Assembly (NCBI GenBank): GCA_015522395.1 | Contig: WAMH01000247.1 | Coordinates: 1-6,989 of the forward strand | Origin: Thermococcus sp. | GTDB taxonomy: Archaea; Methanobacteriota_B; Thermococci; Thermococcales; Thermococcaceae | DNA: 6,989 nucleotides | Direction: 5' to 3' | Made by a program: the position numbers and the translations under genes | Shown: in pieces, positions 5,884 to 6,989 of the stretch | Layout of the letters: each line of letters opens with the position of its first letter | How positions within the stretch are numbered: the stretch's first letter is position 1 | Notes under the pieces: model-generated | Told to the model about the DNA's origin: nothing | Database searches by the model: none | What the model saw: the letters and a program-made list of their open reading frames with translations, nothing else

Positions 5884-5943
5884 GGGCTAGGATTTAAGGG
5901 CAGGACCGTGCACAGGCCGATTGACCTATCAAATGCCCAGCCC
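5884..5943 (-). other. Three-tier hairpin in the transcribed spacer just past the 23S 3' end
   Basis: Read on the minus strand, GGGCT/AGCCC (5939-5943 with 5884-5888), GGGCA/TGCCC (5934-5938 with 5898-5902) and AUAGGUC/GGCCUGU (5923-5929 with 5912-5918) nest in order around an AAUC loop. Two of the inner pairs are G-U in minus-strand RNA, where the plus strand would have A-C mismatches, so the fold belongs to the rRNA-operon transcript. Unpaired bases are mostly on the 3' side. It may be part of the 23S trailer used in processing or termination, or a small RNA. It lacks an evident ACA box or C/D boxes. Confidence 0.45.
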
Positions 5944-5959
5944 CCCTTTTAGGGACAGA

Positions 5960-6989
<1,030 letters not shown>

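Overview
The window looks like chromosomal DNA of a hyperthermophilic euryarchaeon of the order Thermococcales, and the GC-rich coding regions fit Thermococcus better than Pyrococcus. The evidence is a class I lysyl-tRNA synthetase close to the Pyrococcus form, archaeal TATA boxes 31-39 nt upstream of start codons, GGTG-type ribosome binding sites, two archaeal families of unknown function (DUF1464, DUF366), and a 23S rRNA 3' portion of thermococcal type.

From right to left: the last ~1.03 kb (about 5960-6989) is the 3' third of a 23S rRNA gene on the minus strand, cut by the window edge. Downstream of it are a short spacer with a three-tier hairpin and an oligo-T run, then a small HAD-family gene (MDP-1-like) and a DUF366 gene, all on the minus strand. 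The DUF366 gene meets, tail to tail with a 7 bp overlap, a plus-strand gene for a small polytopic membrane protein of the dolichol/phytol kinase type. A 491 bp divergent intergenic region follows. It holds the two outward promoters and, between them, unexplained sequence with degenerate coding-like frames and a hairpin. The left half is a tight minus-strand operon: lysS, a beta-RFAP-synthase-like GHMP protein (16 nt gap), and DUF1464 (8 nt overlap), which runs off the left edge.

The left operon joins a translation enzyme with a pterin-pathway-like protein and an ASKHA-fold protein of unknown role. The membrane kinase is expected to act in polyprenol or isoprenoid-lipid phosphorylation. No mobile element, CRISPR array or defence system was seen.

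The most notable observation is the HAD gene. Its catalytic nucleophile Asp is replaced by Asn, and its C-terminus appears cut by a one-base frameshift; the lost tail is still readable in another frame and ends 17 bases before the DUF366 start codon. This suggests a gene in early decay, or sequence errors. The second is the lysS-kinase intergenic region, which may contain a dispersed repeat or gene remnants.
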